A stretch of 36,500 nt of DNA from Methanomicrobiales archaeon. Its GTDB lineage: Archaea > Halobacteriota > Methanomicrobia > Methanomicrobiales > Methanospirillaceae. The position numbers were made by a program, and so were the translations under genes. Shown one piece after another: positions 14,310 through 22,554 of this stretch (within the stretch, counting starts at the first letter, position 1; each line of letters begins with the position of its first letter). Under the pieces are notes generated by a model. It was not told where the DNA came from, ran no database searches, and worked only from the letters and a program-made list of their open reading frames with translations. Location of the stretch: positions 1-36,500 of the forward strand of contig JANXYM010000062.1 in assembly GCA_025350045.1 (NCBI GenBank). Direction: 5' to 3'.

Positions 14310-15569
14310 GTGTACATTGTGAAGGGATCGAAAACAGTGAATGGGAGCCAGATGGGATTTGGCAGCACACTTGCAGGATTCACGAGTGAGGCTGGCACTC
14401 CCACCCTTGCAGAGCCCCTTGATCCTCTGGAACCGGCACTCAGGAAATACACCAATGAGTTCTGGACCTCCCGCCAGCGGCAAGCCTCCTCAATTCATGA
14501 GATCTCGTACCGTGCCTGTTTCAAGCCCCAGCTCCCCCGGTTCTTCATCGATCTCCTGACCAAAAAGGGAGATGTAGTGTATGATCCCTTCAGCGGGCGG
14601 GGAACAACGGTCATCGAAGCGGGGCTCGCGGGGCGCAATGTGATCGCAAATGACGCAAACCCCCTCTCCCGCATCATGACCGAACCCCGGTTCTTTCCTC
14701 CGGACTGCACAGCAATAGAAAAAAGACTGTTGTCCATCCCCGATGAGAGCAGCTCGTCTGATATTGATCTCTCGATGTTCTACCACCCTGATACCGAAAA
14801 GGAGATTGCCGCCCTGCGGCAGTACCTTCTGGAACGACACACTGCATCCCGGGATGATATGCTCGATCGCTGGATTGCGATGGTTGCGACCAACCGGCTG
14901 ACCGGGCACTCTTCCGGTTTCTTCTCGGTCTATACCCTTCCCCCCAACCAGGCTGTATCGCAACGGAGCCAGGAGCGGATTAATACCAAACGCAACCAGG
15001 CGCCCGAATACCGGGACACCCACCGGATCATCTTAAATAAGACAAAAAGCCTGCTCCGAAGTCTTTCTCCCGAAGAAGAGAAGAACCTGAACCATGCAGG
15101 CAAAAACGCCCGGCTTCTGACCGGGGATTCCCGGGCTACGCCGGTAATTCCTGATGACTCTGTGCAGCTTACTGTCACATCACCCCCGTTTCTCGATATT
15201 GTCCAGTATAATGAGGACAACTGGCTTCGCTGCTGGTTCAACGGTCTCAACGACAAGGAGATTGGGGGCCGGATCACGATGGCAAGAACAGTGGAGGCAT
15301 GGTCTGGTGTTATGGGTGCGGTATTCACTGAGCTCTACCGCATCACCCGCCCCGGAGGATATGTCGTTTTTGAGGTGGGGGAGGTCCGGAAGCGGTCGAT
15401 CCGGCTGGAAGAGCATGTCGTACCGCTGGGGATCTCAGCGGGATTTGCATGCGAATGTGTGCAGATCAACCAGCAGTCCTTTACAAAAACCTCCAACATC
15501 TGGGGGGTGGATAACATGGCATCCGGTACCAATACCAACAGGATCGTGATCTTCTCAAAGAACGTGTAA
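14310..15569 (+). CDS. DNA adenine/cytosine-N4 methyltransferase, orphan
   Basis: 419 codons from GTG 14310; ATG 14352 with GGGAG 5 bases upstream is an attractive shorter start. The SAM-binding motif I DPFSGRGTT is near residues 92-100, followed by IEAGLAGRNVIANDANPL. The catalytic motif IV is TSPPF at 290-294 (TSPPFLDIVQYNEDNW), and PGGYVVFEVGEV follows. SPPY/SPPF is typical of N4-cytosine enzymes, DPPY of N6-adenine, so N4-cytosine methylation is more likely. Motif I precedes motif IV with about 190 residues between them. No restriction endonuclease gene is adjacent, so it is probably a solitary methyltransferase; the target site is unknown. Confidence 0.82.
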   Translation: MYIVKGSKTVNGSQMGFGSTLAGFTSEAGTPTLAEPLDPLEPALRKYTNEFWTSRQRQASSIHEISYRACFKPQLPRFFIDLLTKKGDVVYDPFSGRGTTVIEAGLAGRNVIANDANPLSRIMTEPRFFPPDCTAIEKRLLSIPDESSSSDIDLSMFYHPDTEKEIAALRQYLLERHTASRDDMLDRWIAMVATNRLTGHSSGFFSVYTLPPNQAVSQRSQERINTKRNQAPEYRDTHRIILNKTKSLLRSLSPEEEKNLNHAGKNARLLTGDSRATPVIPDDSVQLTVTSPPFLDIVQYNEDNWLRCWFNGLNDKEIGGRITMARTVEAWSGVMGAVFTELYRITRPGGYVVFEVGEVRKRSIRLEEHVVPLGISAGFACECVQINQQSFTKTSNIWGVDNMASGTNTNRIVIFSKNV

Positions 15570-15714
15570 GGGGAAACCAAGTCCCTGTCAGAATACAGGG
15601 TCCCGGTACCAGAACGGGATACCTGTAATTATCCCGGTGTTTTACCCTCTAATGCCATTCCATCCCCCACGGCGAAAAGCACGCCTTAAGTACCACCACT
15701 GCCAATAGATATGC

Positions 15715-17370
15715 ATGGTCACCCGTATCAGGCGGTATGCGCAGATCGCGGATGTGCTGGGCCAGTACGGCTTCAGTATCGGGCTTGAAAAGTTATTTCC
15801 CGGCAGAGCCCGGTTCCGGCTTCCCTCATCCGGCAAAGCCCCGGAGTCATCCACGGTCTACGAACGGATACGGCTCACGCTTGAAGATCTGGGACCGACC
15901 TTTGTAAAGTTCGGGCAGATCATGAGTACCAGGACGGAACTTCTGCCGCCCGAGCTGATCGAAGAGCTCAAAAAACTGCAGGACCATGCAAAGCCGATCC
16001 CGTTTTCTGAAGTGCGGGCAGTGATTGATGAGAACTGCCCGGATTTTTTCGACTCGTTCTGCGAGATCGAAGAAACGCCCGTTGCCTCTGCCTCGATTGG
16101 ACAGGTTCACCGCGCTGTCCTTAAGGATGGAACAAAAGTTGCCGTGAAGATCCAGCGCCCGGGTATTGGCGAGATCATCGAGACTGACATAACGATCCTG
16201 AAATCCATGGCTGAAAGGATCGAGACCGTTTTTCCCGAGACCCGGATCTATAATCCTTCCGGCATGGTAGAGGATTTTGCCCACCAGATTGTAAAGGAAC
16301 TCGATTATACCCGGGAAGCCCGCAATGTCGAGAGGATGGCCCGGAATTTCCGGGATGTCCCCGGTATACGGTTCCCGAAAATTTACTGGGAATATACTAC
16401 CACACACGTGATGGTGATGGAATTTGTCGAAGGGGTCAGGATAGATAACCCTGAATCTATCACCGAACTGGGACTGGACCCGCACGAGATCGGGGTGCGG
16501 GGATTCCATGCCTACCTCAAGATGATCTTTGAAGACGGTTTCTTCCATGGTGATCCGCACCCGGGTAATTTGTTTGTGACTGCCGAAGGCGACATTGTCT
16601 TTCTGGATTTCGGAATTGTGGGTATCTTAAGACCTGAGAAACGGCAGAATTTTATCAATCTTCTCTTTGCTCTGGTTACCGATGATATCGAGCTGATGCT
16701 CCGGTCGCTTGAGGGTTTTGGGATTGTCATTGCCGAAGAGGACAGGGAGGCAATGCGGGACGATCTCTATATCATGATGCACGATTTCGGTGGGGGAGAT
16801 GAAGTCTCACAACTGAACTTTAAACTTGTGGTAACCGAGCTCACCGAATCGATGCGCCGTTATCAGCTCAAAGTGCCCTTGAACCTGATGCTGCTCTTAA
16901 AGGTCTTTATGATGGTGCTTGACATCGGCGTCCGGCTTGACCCGAAGTTCAACTTAGGAAAAGAGGTCACCCCCTACTTGATGAAACTTGCCGATACCAA
17001 CACCCTCTCTGCCGGGTACGTCAAACGGGCATCCACCTCTCTGCTTGATGGTGTCGACGCCCTTCTGGACATGCCCCGGAACCTCAACCTGATGCTGCGG
17101 CGTTTGTCTACGGGGACGTTCAAACTCGAGATCGTGGACACCGATATCCAGAAACTCCAGATGTCCCTCGATAAAGCCAGCGATAAACTGATGATCGGCA
17201 TGGTTGTCGCATCGCTTGTCGTCGGGTCTTCTTTAGTACTCCAGTCCTCTTCGTTCGCCCTGCCAAAAGAGGTCTCATGGATTGCGATCCTGGGGTATAC
17301 CGCTGCGGTGCTGGTCGGTTTCTATGCCATCTACCACGTCATCTTCTTAAAATTCCGTATGGGGCGGTAA
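15715..17370 (+). CDS. ABC1/UbiB (AarF) family atypical kinase
   Basis: 551 residues, normal length. Family marks are FVKFGQIMSTR (KxGQ, residues 65-68), the alanine-rich loop VASASIGQVHRA, the ATP lysine in VAVKIQRPG, the ExD motif in ELDYTREARN, catalytic HGDPHPGNLF and the metal-binding FLDFGIVG. Two C-terminal hydrophobic helices (about 490-545) place it at the membrane. In bacteria and mitochondria UbiB/COQ8 supports ubiquinone synthesis through ATPase activity. Most Methanomicrobiales have no quinone, so here it likely handles another isoprenoid lipid. The start ATG 15715 is chosen because MVTRIRRYAQIADVL matches the usual N-terminus. It converges on the glycosylase gene after 11 bases. 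Confidence 0.93.
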   Translation: MVTRIRRYAQIADVLGQYGFSIGLEKLFPGRARFRLPSSGKAPESSTVYERIRLTLEDLGPTFVKFGQIMSTRTELLPPELIEELKKLQDHAKPIPFSEVRAVIDENCPDFFDSFCEIEETPVASASIGQVHRAVLKDGTKVAVKIQRPGIGEIIETDITILKSMAERIETVFPETRIYNPSGMVEDFAHQIVKELDYTREARNVERMARNFRDVPGIRFPKIYWEYTTTHVMVMEFVEGVRIDNPESITELGLDPHEIGVRGFHAYLKMIFEDGFFHGDPHPGNLFVTAEGDIVFLDFGIVGILRPEKRQNFINLLFALVTDDIELMLRSLEGFGIVIAEEDREAMRDDLYIMMHDFGGGDEVSQLNFKLVVTELTESMRRYQLKVPLNLMLLLKVFMMVLDIGVRLDPKFNLGKEVTPYLMKLADTNTLSAGYVKRASTSLLDGVDALLDMPRNLNLMLRRLSTGTFKLEIVDTDIQKLQMSLDKASDKLMIGMVVASLVVGSSLVLQSSSFALPKEVSWIAILGYTAAVLVGFYAIYHVIFLKFRMGR

Positions 17371-17381
17371 CCTCCCGGTTA

Positions 17382-17912
17382 CTATTCCCCCTCATTTTCG
17401 CAGTTCGCCCGGACAATCTCCCACGCAATCACTTTTTCTGCCAGGGTATACCGGGTGTTGGCAGGGCTCGTTGATGGCAGGATATGGTTTTCAATAGCCG
17501 TGGGGATATGCAGCCGGGTATAGTATCGGCCGGCTGTATTTCCGTTCAGTACAATGAGCCGCACGGTGGGATGTGCGGTGACGAACCCGCTGATATCGTT
17601 GAAGACCGGATTACGGATCTCCTGATCCAGACTCCCTTCTCTTTTACAGGTCCGGACTACATCCCAGAGTGCGATATGGTGCCCGGTAAGGTATGCCATT
17701 CGATCCCGGTACGGGAGATGGTGATCGAGAGAGAACAGCGCATCCATGATCTTCCAGAAGTGGTTCTGCGGGTTGCCGTAATACTCGCAGTGCCGGAGTG
17801 ACTGAACGCTGGGAAAACTGCCTAAAATGAGGACCCGCGGAGATTCACCGGTCACCGGAACAAAACCTGCGGATATGGCGGCAGGAGAACTGATTCTGTG
17901 TATATCGGCCAT
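17382..17912 (-). CDS. DNA-deoxyinosine (hypoxanthine) / uracil-DNA glycosylase superfamily
   Basis: 176 residues, the usual length of family 6 UDG (hypoxanthine-DNA glycosylase). The active-site region is VLILGSFPSVQSLRHCEYYGNPQNHFWKIM, with GNPQNHFW characteristic of the HDG/Mug-like group, and the second loop is LPSTSPANTRYT. It would excise deaminated adenine (hypoxanthine) or uracil from DNA to start base-excision repair. It lies 33 bases downstream of the ferredoxin:thioredoxin reductase gene on the same strand, with poly-T tracts between them, so co-transcription is uncertain. Confidence 0.85.
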   Translation of the reverse strand: MADIHRISSPAAISAGFVPVTGESPRVLILGSFPSVQSLRHCEYYGNPQNHFWKIMDALFSLDHHLPYRDRMAYLTGHHIALWDVVRTCKREGSLDQEIRNPVFNDISGFVTAHPTVRLIVLNGNTAGRYYTRLHIPTAIENHILPSTSPANTRYTLAEKVIAWEIVRANCENEGE

Positions 17913-17929
17913 TGCTCGGAATATTCCTG

Positions 17930-17944
17930 AAAAAATAAAAAAAA
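17930..17944 (-). terminator. Poly-T terminator after the FTR gene
   Basis: On the minus strand, immediately after the stop codon at 17945, there are eight T, one A and six T. Oligo-T runs like this are the intrinsic terminators of archaeal RNA polymerase. The flanking CCTGA/TCAGG can also pair around the tract. Confidence 0.55.
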
Positions 17945-18226
17945 TCAGGGTTCCTTAAAATACAGGTTGCAGTGGCAGTGACCCTGTTTTGCGACTTCTT
18001 CCTTATGATAGATGCAGGGACATTCAATTGCACGATCCTTCTCCTCGTCCCCGCTTCGTATGCGGCAGGGACAATAGGGATGGCCGGATTTTGTCTTGTT
18101 GCGCACCAGTCCCCGAATCACAGTCATGAGCTGCTTCTCATCGGTGTTGAGTGACCAGCCGTGTTTATGCGCATAGCCTTTTGCCCATTTGAGCATATCT
18201 TCATGCTCTGCACTTTCGTCTGTCAT
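17945..18226 (-). CDS. Ferredoxin:thioredoxin reductase catalytic chain (FTR beta)
   Basis: 93 residues with the complete cysteine pattern CPC (52, 54), CPC (69, 71), CHC (84, 86) that binds a [4Fe-4S] cluster and provides the redox-active disulfide. The protein passes electrons from ferredoxin to thioredoxin or glutaredoxin-like partners. Methanogens use such FTR catalytic chains without the plant-type variable chain. AAGGTCAG is close to the ATG and a TATA-like ATACATAAAC lies about 40 bases upstream on the minus strand. No thioredoxin gene is next to it. Confidence 0.92.
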   Translation of the reverse strand: MTDESAEHEDMLKWAKGYAHKHGWSLNTDEKQLMTVIRGLVRNKTKSGHPYCPCRIRSGDEEKDRAIECPCIYHKEEVAKQGHCHCNLYFKEP

Positions 18227-18451
18227 GGTATCTGACCTTTCAATATCCTGCTTCGATAGTTTATGTATTCGAGACGTTAGTCTTTGCGCTCATGAACCCG
18301 TTCATTGGTCCGTTATGCGTTTTTAACCTGTTTCCTGAACGGGCTCTCGTGCAATCGTTCAGGGTGAGGTGTAATGGCAATGGCCGTTGACATCATGGGA
18401 CCGGGGGAGTTCCGGTCAGGCCCGGACACATCTGCGGGTAAGTACCTGTTT
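18227..18451. other. Intergenic region between purC and the FTR gene
   Basis: This holds the FTR promoter on the minus strand. On the plus strand a 30-codon frame (18374-18466) begins after AGGGTGAGGTGTA, a good match to the archaeal ribosome binding sequence, and runs into the end of purC. The peptide (MAMAVDIMGPGEFRSG at the start) has no recognised family, and coding status is doubtful. Confidence 0.35.
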
Positions 18452-19177
18452 TCAATGCTTCTTTGAAGGGGTTGTGATCCGCTTTGTCACCCGGTTATAG
18501 GTTGCCATTACATCGCCTTTTTCGAAGCGGTACACATCCTTGTCAAGTGACTCCCCGCTCTTCTTGTCCCAGAGCCGCATCGAATCCATGCTGATCTCAT
18601 CTCCAAGACAGATTGTTTTACCCTGCCTTCCGAACTCGATCTTAAAGTCCACAAGGGTGATACCCTGCACTGCAAGGAGATCAAAGAGCAGCCGGTTTAT
18701 CTCCAGGGCAACCTTTTTGATCTTTTTGAGCTCTGCCGTTGTGGCGAGTCCAAGAGCAACAATAAGATCATCATTGAGCATGGGATCATGCCGTGAATCG
18801 TCCTTGTAATCGATCACGATGACCGGGGGATCCAGTTTTGTTCCCTCTTTGAACGGGTAGTTCCTTACAATCGAACCGGCGGCTACGTTACGCACGATCA
18901 CTTCGAGCGGGATCATCTGGAGTTCGCGCACAACCATATGGCGGGGATCGATCATGCTGACAAAATGGGTCTTTACCCCGTTTTTCCCAAGGTATTCAAA
19001 GAGAAATGCCGAGACTTCAGCATTGTAGCTGCCCTTGTTCTTGAGTACATCTTTCTTACCACCGTCAAACGCGGTGATATCGTCACGGAACTCAACAATG
19101 AGTTTCCCATCCACGTCGGTACGGAATACCGATTTTGCCTTTCCGGCGTACAGGAGTTTTTTCTGCTTCACGGTCAA
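18452..19177 (-). CDS. purC: Phosphoribosylaminoimidazole-succinocarboxamide synthase (SAICAR synthetase)
   Basis: 241 residues, normal for the small stand-alone enzyme. It joins aspartate to CAIR in de novo purine synthesis. Family marks are LLYAGKAKSVFRTD at the start, the signature VEVIVRNVAAGSIVRNY-type region (read here as LEVIVRNVAAGSIVRNYPFKEG), and LVDFKIEFGR with GDEISMDSMRLWD. The start is TTG 19177 or GTG 19171; AAGGAG lies just upstream. Its start overlaps the cofG stop by 4 bases (TTGA), so it is translated as the second gene of a cofG-purC operon. Confidence 0.95.
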   Translation of the reverse strand: MTVKQKKLLYAGKAKSVFRTDVDGKLIVEFRDDITAFDGGKKDVLKNKGSYNAEVSAFLFEYLGKNGVKTHFVSMIDPRHMVVRELQMIPLEVIVRNVAAGSIVRNYPFKEGTKLDPPVIVIDYKDDSRHDPMLNDDLIVALGLATTAELKKIKKVALEINRLLFDLLAVQGITLVDFKIEFGRQGKTICLGDEISMDSMRLWDKKSGESLDKDVYRFEKGDVMATYNRVTKRITTPSKKH

Positions 19178-20157
19178 CTGCTCCTTAGCTTAACTGTTTG
19201 TGCGAGCCGGTTTATTAGAGATTGCAAATCGGGGTGGTACCAGCCCCGCTCAATATACTGCGGGTAGATGCAGAGCCGTTCCCTGAGTTCGGCCTCTCCC
19301 GCGATGATCTTGAGTTCTTCGAACGCGGGCCACGGGTGTTCAGGGTTCACGTAATCGATGGTGAGTGGCGAGACGCCTCCCAGATCTTCCACCCCGCACG
19401 GGATAAGCAAAGAGGCATCGATGAGATTGGGGGGGATCTGGATCGCGATGTCGCGGGGCAGGATCTCACGTGCCATCCGTATCGTCTTACATATTTCATC
19501 GGTTGTGGGAACCGGCTGATTCGCCATGGGGGTGCCGGGTTTGGGGCAGAAATTCTGGATGATGCACTCCTGGATGTGATGATACCGCCGGTGAATATCC
19601 CGGATTGCACAGAGAGACTCCTCCCGGTCAGCCATGGTCTCGCCAATGCCAAGGAGCAGGCCGGTGGTGAACGGGATTTTGAGTTTGCCGGCATCTTCCA
19701 TCATCGCGAGCCTCACTTCCGGCTCCTTGCCTTTCGATGTGGCATGAGCCGGGATCCGCGCAGTGGTTTCGAGCATCAGTCCCATGCTGGCATTCACGGA
19801 CCGCAGGTGCTCCATCTCCTCAAATGTGAGTATGCCGGCATTCGTGTGCGGCAGGACCCCGTATTCGATACTTTTCCTGCACATCGCCTCGCAGTAATCG
19901 AGAATGGTGGTATAGCCCAGTGGTCGGAGATATTCCTTAAACCCTGGCTCTTCTTCCGGGCGTTCGCCGAACGTAAATAGTGCTTCGGTGCATCCCATCG
20001 CCGCACCATGACGCAGTGTTGTTTCGACCTCCTCTTGTGCCATCAGGCAGCCGTTCCCGACCGGGGTCCGGAAACAACAGTACCCGCACCGGTTCCGGCA
20101 CACTGTAGTGAGGGGTAAAAAAACGTTTTTTGAGAAGGTGATGATCCGGTGCTGCAT
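19174..20157 (-). CDS. cofG: 7,8-didemethyl-8-hydroxy-5-deazariboflavin synthase, subunit 1 (FO synthase)
   Basis: 327 residues from ATG 20157; an upstream TTG at 20163 is less likely. It is a radical SAM enzyme with the cluster motif CRNRCGYC (CxxxCxxC) near residue 20, followed by EALFTFGERPEEEPGF and later IQIPPNLID, both typical of CofG. With CofH it forms the deazaflavin FO from tyrosine and a pyrimidine intermediate, the chromophore step of F420 synthesis. No cofH is found in this window. It leads a two-gene operon with purC. A dyad at 20174-20193 sits in its promoter region. Confidence 0.95.
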   Translation of the reverse strand: MQHRIITFSKNVFLPLTTVCRNRCGYCCFRTPVGNGCLMAQEEVETTLRHGAAMGCTEALFTFGERPEEEPGFKEYLRPLGYTTILDYCEAMCRKSIEYGVLPHTNAGILTFEEMEHLRSVNASMGLMLETTARIPAHATSKGKEPEVRLAMMEDAGKLKIPFTTGLLLGIGETMADREESLCAIRDIHRRYHHIQECIIQNFCPKPGTPMANQPVPTTDEICKTIRMAREILPRDIAIQIPPNLIDASLLIPCGVEDLGGVSPLTIDYVNPEHPWPAFEELKIIAGEAELRERLCIYPQYIERGWYHPDLQSLINRLAQTVKLRSS

Positions 20158-20173
20158 AGACAAAGTTCTCTTT

Positions 20174-20193
20174 ATTACCTATTGAAAGGTAAT
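20174..20193. promoter_or_regulatory. Inverted repeat upstream of cofG
   Basis: ATTACCT (20174-20180) and AGGTAAT (20187-20193) are perfect reverse complements spaced by six bases, 17 bases upstream of the cofG ATG. The same AGGTAAT half-site occurs in a palindrome in the glyA promoter. It is a candidate operator for a shared regulator, not yet identified. The divergent histidine kinase gene is 124 bases away. Confidence 0.45.
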
Positions 20194-20316
20194 GCCCTGA
20201 TTCGAAAACCAGGGTTGGGAGAAAAACGAAAATGGTAAGGATAAAGTACTGCACAGTGCAAAGATGACAATACTGTATTAACCAGCCAACAGGCAATCAG
20301 GATCTCGGGTGGGGGA

Positions 20317-21093
20317 ATGTCGGAACGGGTTAATGAAGCGGGGGAGTCCAATAATTCAGCTAACGGCTACCGTGAAGAAAGTGTCCCCGCTGAACAGACA
20401 CAAGCTGACCTGAAAAGAGCACTGGAGTTTGCATTAAAGAAACTCCAGATTGTCGGGAGTGTGACCCGGCATGATGTGCTCAACCAGCTGACAGCGGTTG
20501 TGGGGTATAACGAACTACTCGGGATGATGGTGGAAGACCCGAAACAACGTTCGTTTATAGAAAAGGAGAAACAGGCGATAGATAAAATACGGCGTCAGTT
20601 CAGTTTTGCCAAGGATTACCAGAATATTGGTATTGAACCCCCCCGCTGGCAGCTGCTGAAGAACGTGATAAACCGGGCAATTGAGGATGCCGATATACGA
20701 ACAATCCGGGTCACTGACCTGACGGGGAGCACATCGATATATGCCGACGCCCTGTTTGAAAAGGTCTTTGCAAACCTGTTCGAAAACACCCTGCGCCACG
20801 GTGGTGCTGCGACCGAGATCCGTATATTCATTATCCCAAAAGACCCCGGTACCGTGCTGGTTGTGGAAGATAATGGAACCGGCATACCTGCGGATGACAA
20901 GGCCCGGGTCTTCGAGCGGGGGTACGGACAGGGGACCGGCTGGGGGTTATTCCTTGCAATGGAGATTCTGGCCTTTACCTGTATGACCATAACAGAGACC
21001 GGAGTGCCCGGAAAAGGCACCCGGTTCGAGATTCTTATCCCGCAGGATAATAGCCGTGAAGGCGGGGAGCCGCAGGTACCGGCTCATCAATAA
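20317..21093 (+). CDS. Soluble sensor histidine kinase-like protein
   Basis: 258 residues, no membrane segment. After a polar N-terminus and a short coiled coil (residues 28-48) comes the phospho-acceptor region TRHDVLNQLTAVVGYNELL with His52. The ATPase domain has the N-box NLFENTLRHGG, G1 box VEDNGTGIP and a G2-like GQGTGWGLFLAMEI. No PAS, GAF or receiver domain is present, so signal input must come from a partner protein. Such short HisKA-ATPase proteins are abundant in Methanomicrobiales. GGTGGGGGA abuts the start codon. No response regulator gene is adjacent. Confidence 0.85.
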   Translation: MSERVNEAGESNNSANGYREESVPAEQTQADLKRALEFALKKLQIVGSVTRHDVLNQLTAVVGYNELLGMMVEDPKQRSFIEKEKQAIDKIRRQFSFAKDYQNIGIEPPRWQLLKNVINRAIEDADIRTIRVTDLTGSTSIYADALFEKVFANLFENTLRHGGAATEIRIFIIPKDPGTVLVVEDNGTGIPADDKARVFERGYGQGTGWGLFLAMEILAFTCMTITETGVPGKGTRFEILIPQDNSREGGEPQVPAHQ

Positions 21094-21112
21094 AAGCAGA
21101 CGGTTTTAATAA

Positions 21113-21844
21113 TTATTTTTTCCACAGCCACGCAAAGCGGATGACTTGTTTCGGGCAGATATCCACGCAGCTCCCGCAGAGGATGCATTCCGGATTCTGC
21201 ATACGGTCGCTTTTTACCATCTCTTCGACACTCAGGCTCATGGGACAGGAGGTATCGCATTTTTTGCAGTGGATGCAGTCATCCGGTTGTGCTTTGAGGT
21301 GAAGCGAGGGAATCCTGAGCAGATCCTTGATTTTTGTGATAACCATGAAGACTACTGACATCGGGCAGAAATAATTGCAGAATCCTCTGCGGCCCAGCAC
21401 CAGGGCAATGGCGAACACGACCAGCAGGATTGCGTAAAAGACAACATACGTGGCAAGCGTCCATGGAGGTATCCCAATACCCATCTGGAAGAGCGGGTTG
21501 AAGATAAGATTTCCTGCCGCAATTGTCAGCAGGGTAATACTCCCTACCCAGAGGATCGCGAACAGGTATTTCAGGGGGCGCAGATAGGGTACGGGCCGGA
21601 TATTGATCTTCACTGCCCGGTCAATGATCATCTGCTCTGCCCCCGTGGGACAGGCATAGCCGCAAAAACTTCTGCCGAAGATGAATGCGAGAATGAACAT
21701 TAAAATCCAGAAGATGAGTCCTGCTGCGATCACACCCTGTGAGAGTCCCATCATCATGATGACCGGTGAGATATAGACAAAAGTCACCGACATGATAAGA
21801 AACGATAGGATAAGGATGGCAGAACGGATCTGTTGTCGCTTCAT
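21113..21844 (-). CDS. NapH/MauN-like membrane-bound 4Fe-4S ferredoxin
   Basis: 243 residues with about five hydrophobic segments. Two membrane-edge motifs, FCGYACPTG (about residue 60) and FCNYFCPMS (about residue 155), are typical of the NapH/RdxA/CcoG family. Two C-terminal clusters follow, CIHCKKCDTSCP and CILCGSCVDICP, each a full CxxCxxCxxxCP for [4Fe-4S]. The protein would carry electrons across or along the membrane. In nitrate reducers NapH serves quinol oxidation, while in methanogens the partner is unknown. It is a single gene close to a GyrI-like gene on the same strand. Confidence 0.88.
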   Translation of the reverse strand: MKRQQIRSAILILSFLIMSVTFVYISPVIMMMGLSQGVIAAGLIFWILMFILAFIFGRSFCGYACPTGAEQMIIDRAVKINIRPVPYLRPLKYLFAILWVGSITLLTIAAGNLIFNPLFQMGIGIPPWTLATYVVFYAILLVVFAIALVLGRRGFCNYFCPMSVVFMVITKIKDLLRIPSLHLKAQPDDCIHCKKCDTSCPMSLSVEEMVKSDRMQNPECILCGSCVDICPKQVIRFAWLWKK

Positions 21845-21946
21845 GGTACAGACTTGGGCAAGGGTACCAGATAATCATTCCACTCCGGGCATTTTTATTC
21901 CCGGGGTTCTTCTGTGGCCGGGCAACCGGATGCGGAAAAAGAAGAG

Positions 21947-22447
21947 TTACTCCCGGAGTCTTTCGAGTTGTTCTGGATCGACTGCGATATACACGTAGAT
22001 CTCCTTATTCTCCGGGCGGGTGAACCGGCCATCGTACCATTCGAAATCGCAGGTATAGGTCCGGGGGAGATTTGTTCCCCATACCGACATCCAGACTGCA
22101 AGGAGCGCATCCGGCATGGGCCCGGCCGCTTTAAAAACTGCATAGGACTGGGCAGGGATCCGGGTGACGGCGAGACCCTCCGGGATCTTGTCAGCTTTGG
22201 TCACTTCGCTTCCAATCATGAAGGAATACTCGCCGGTCCAGTCACTCTCGTACTCTGAGTATACGGCAAAAAAAGCCGGGGTCTTTGCGCGGTTGGGGAT
22301 CTTTGCAGCCACGTTTTGCGAGAGAAAATCCTGCCAGCATGCAGGAATATCGGTGACACTCCGGCCATCCGCATTTGAAGTCCGGCGTTTGATGCCCATC
22401 ACAATCCTTGCGGGCATCTTCTTTACCGTAAATTCAGGTTCATCCAT
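21947..22447 (-). CDS. GyrI-like / effector-binding domain protein
   Basis: 166 residues. The sequence shows the AraC effector-binding (GyrI-like) fold pattern: MDEPEFTVKKMPARIVMGIKRRTSN at the start, a central FFAVYSEYESDWTGEYSFMIGSEV, then LAVTRIPAQSYAVFKAAGPMP and a conserved terminal YTCDFEWYDGRF. Stand-alone proteins of this class bind small hydrophobic molecules. No DNA-binding domain is present. It lies 102 bases upstream of the NapH-like gene on the same strand and may be co-transcribed; a functional link is not known. Confidence 0.8.
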   Translation of the reverse strand: MDEPEFTVKKMPARIVMGIKRRTSNADGRSVTDIPACWQDFLSQNVAAKIPNRAKTPAFFAVYSEYESDWTGEYSFMIGSEVTKADKIPEGLAVTRIPAQSYAVFKAAGPMPDALLAVWMSVWGTNLPRTYTCDFEWYDGRFTRPENKEIYVYIAVDPEQLERLRE

Positions 22448-22554
22448 GCCGGAAATATCAGCAGCAGGGATGTTAAACCTGCGGGATTTCTCTCATCACG
22501 GAAAAAAAGCACATCAGTATCTTTTTTTCTTGACCCTGCGTACACCGGTATGCA

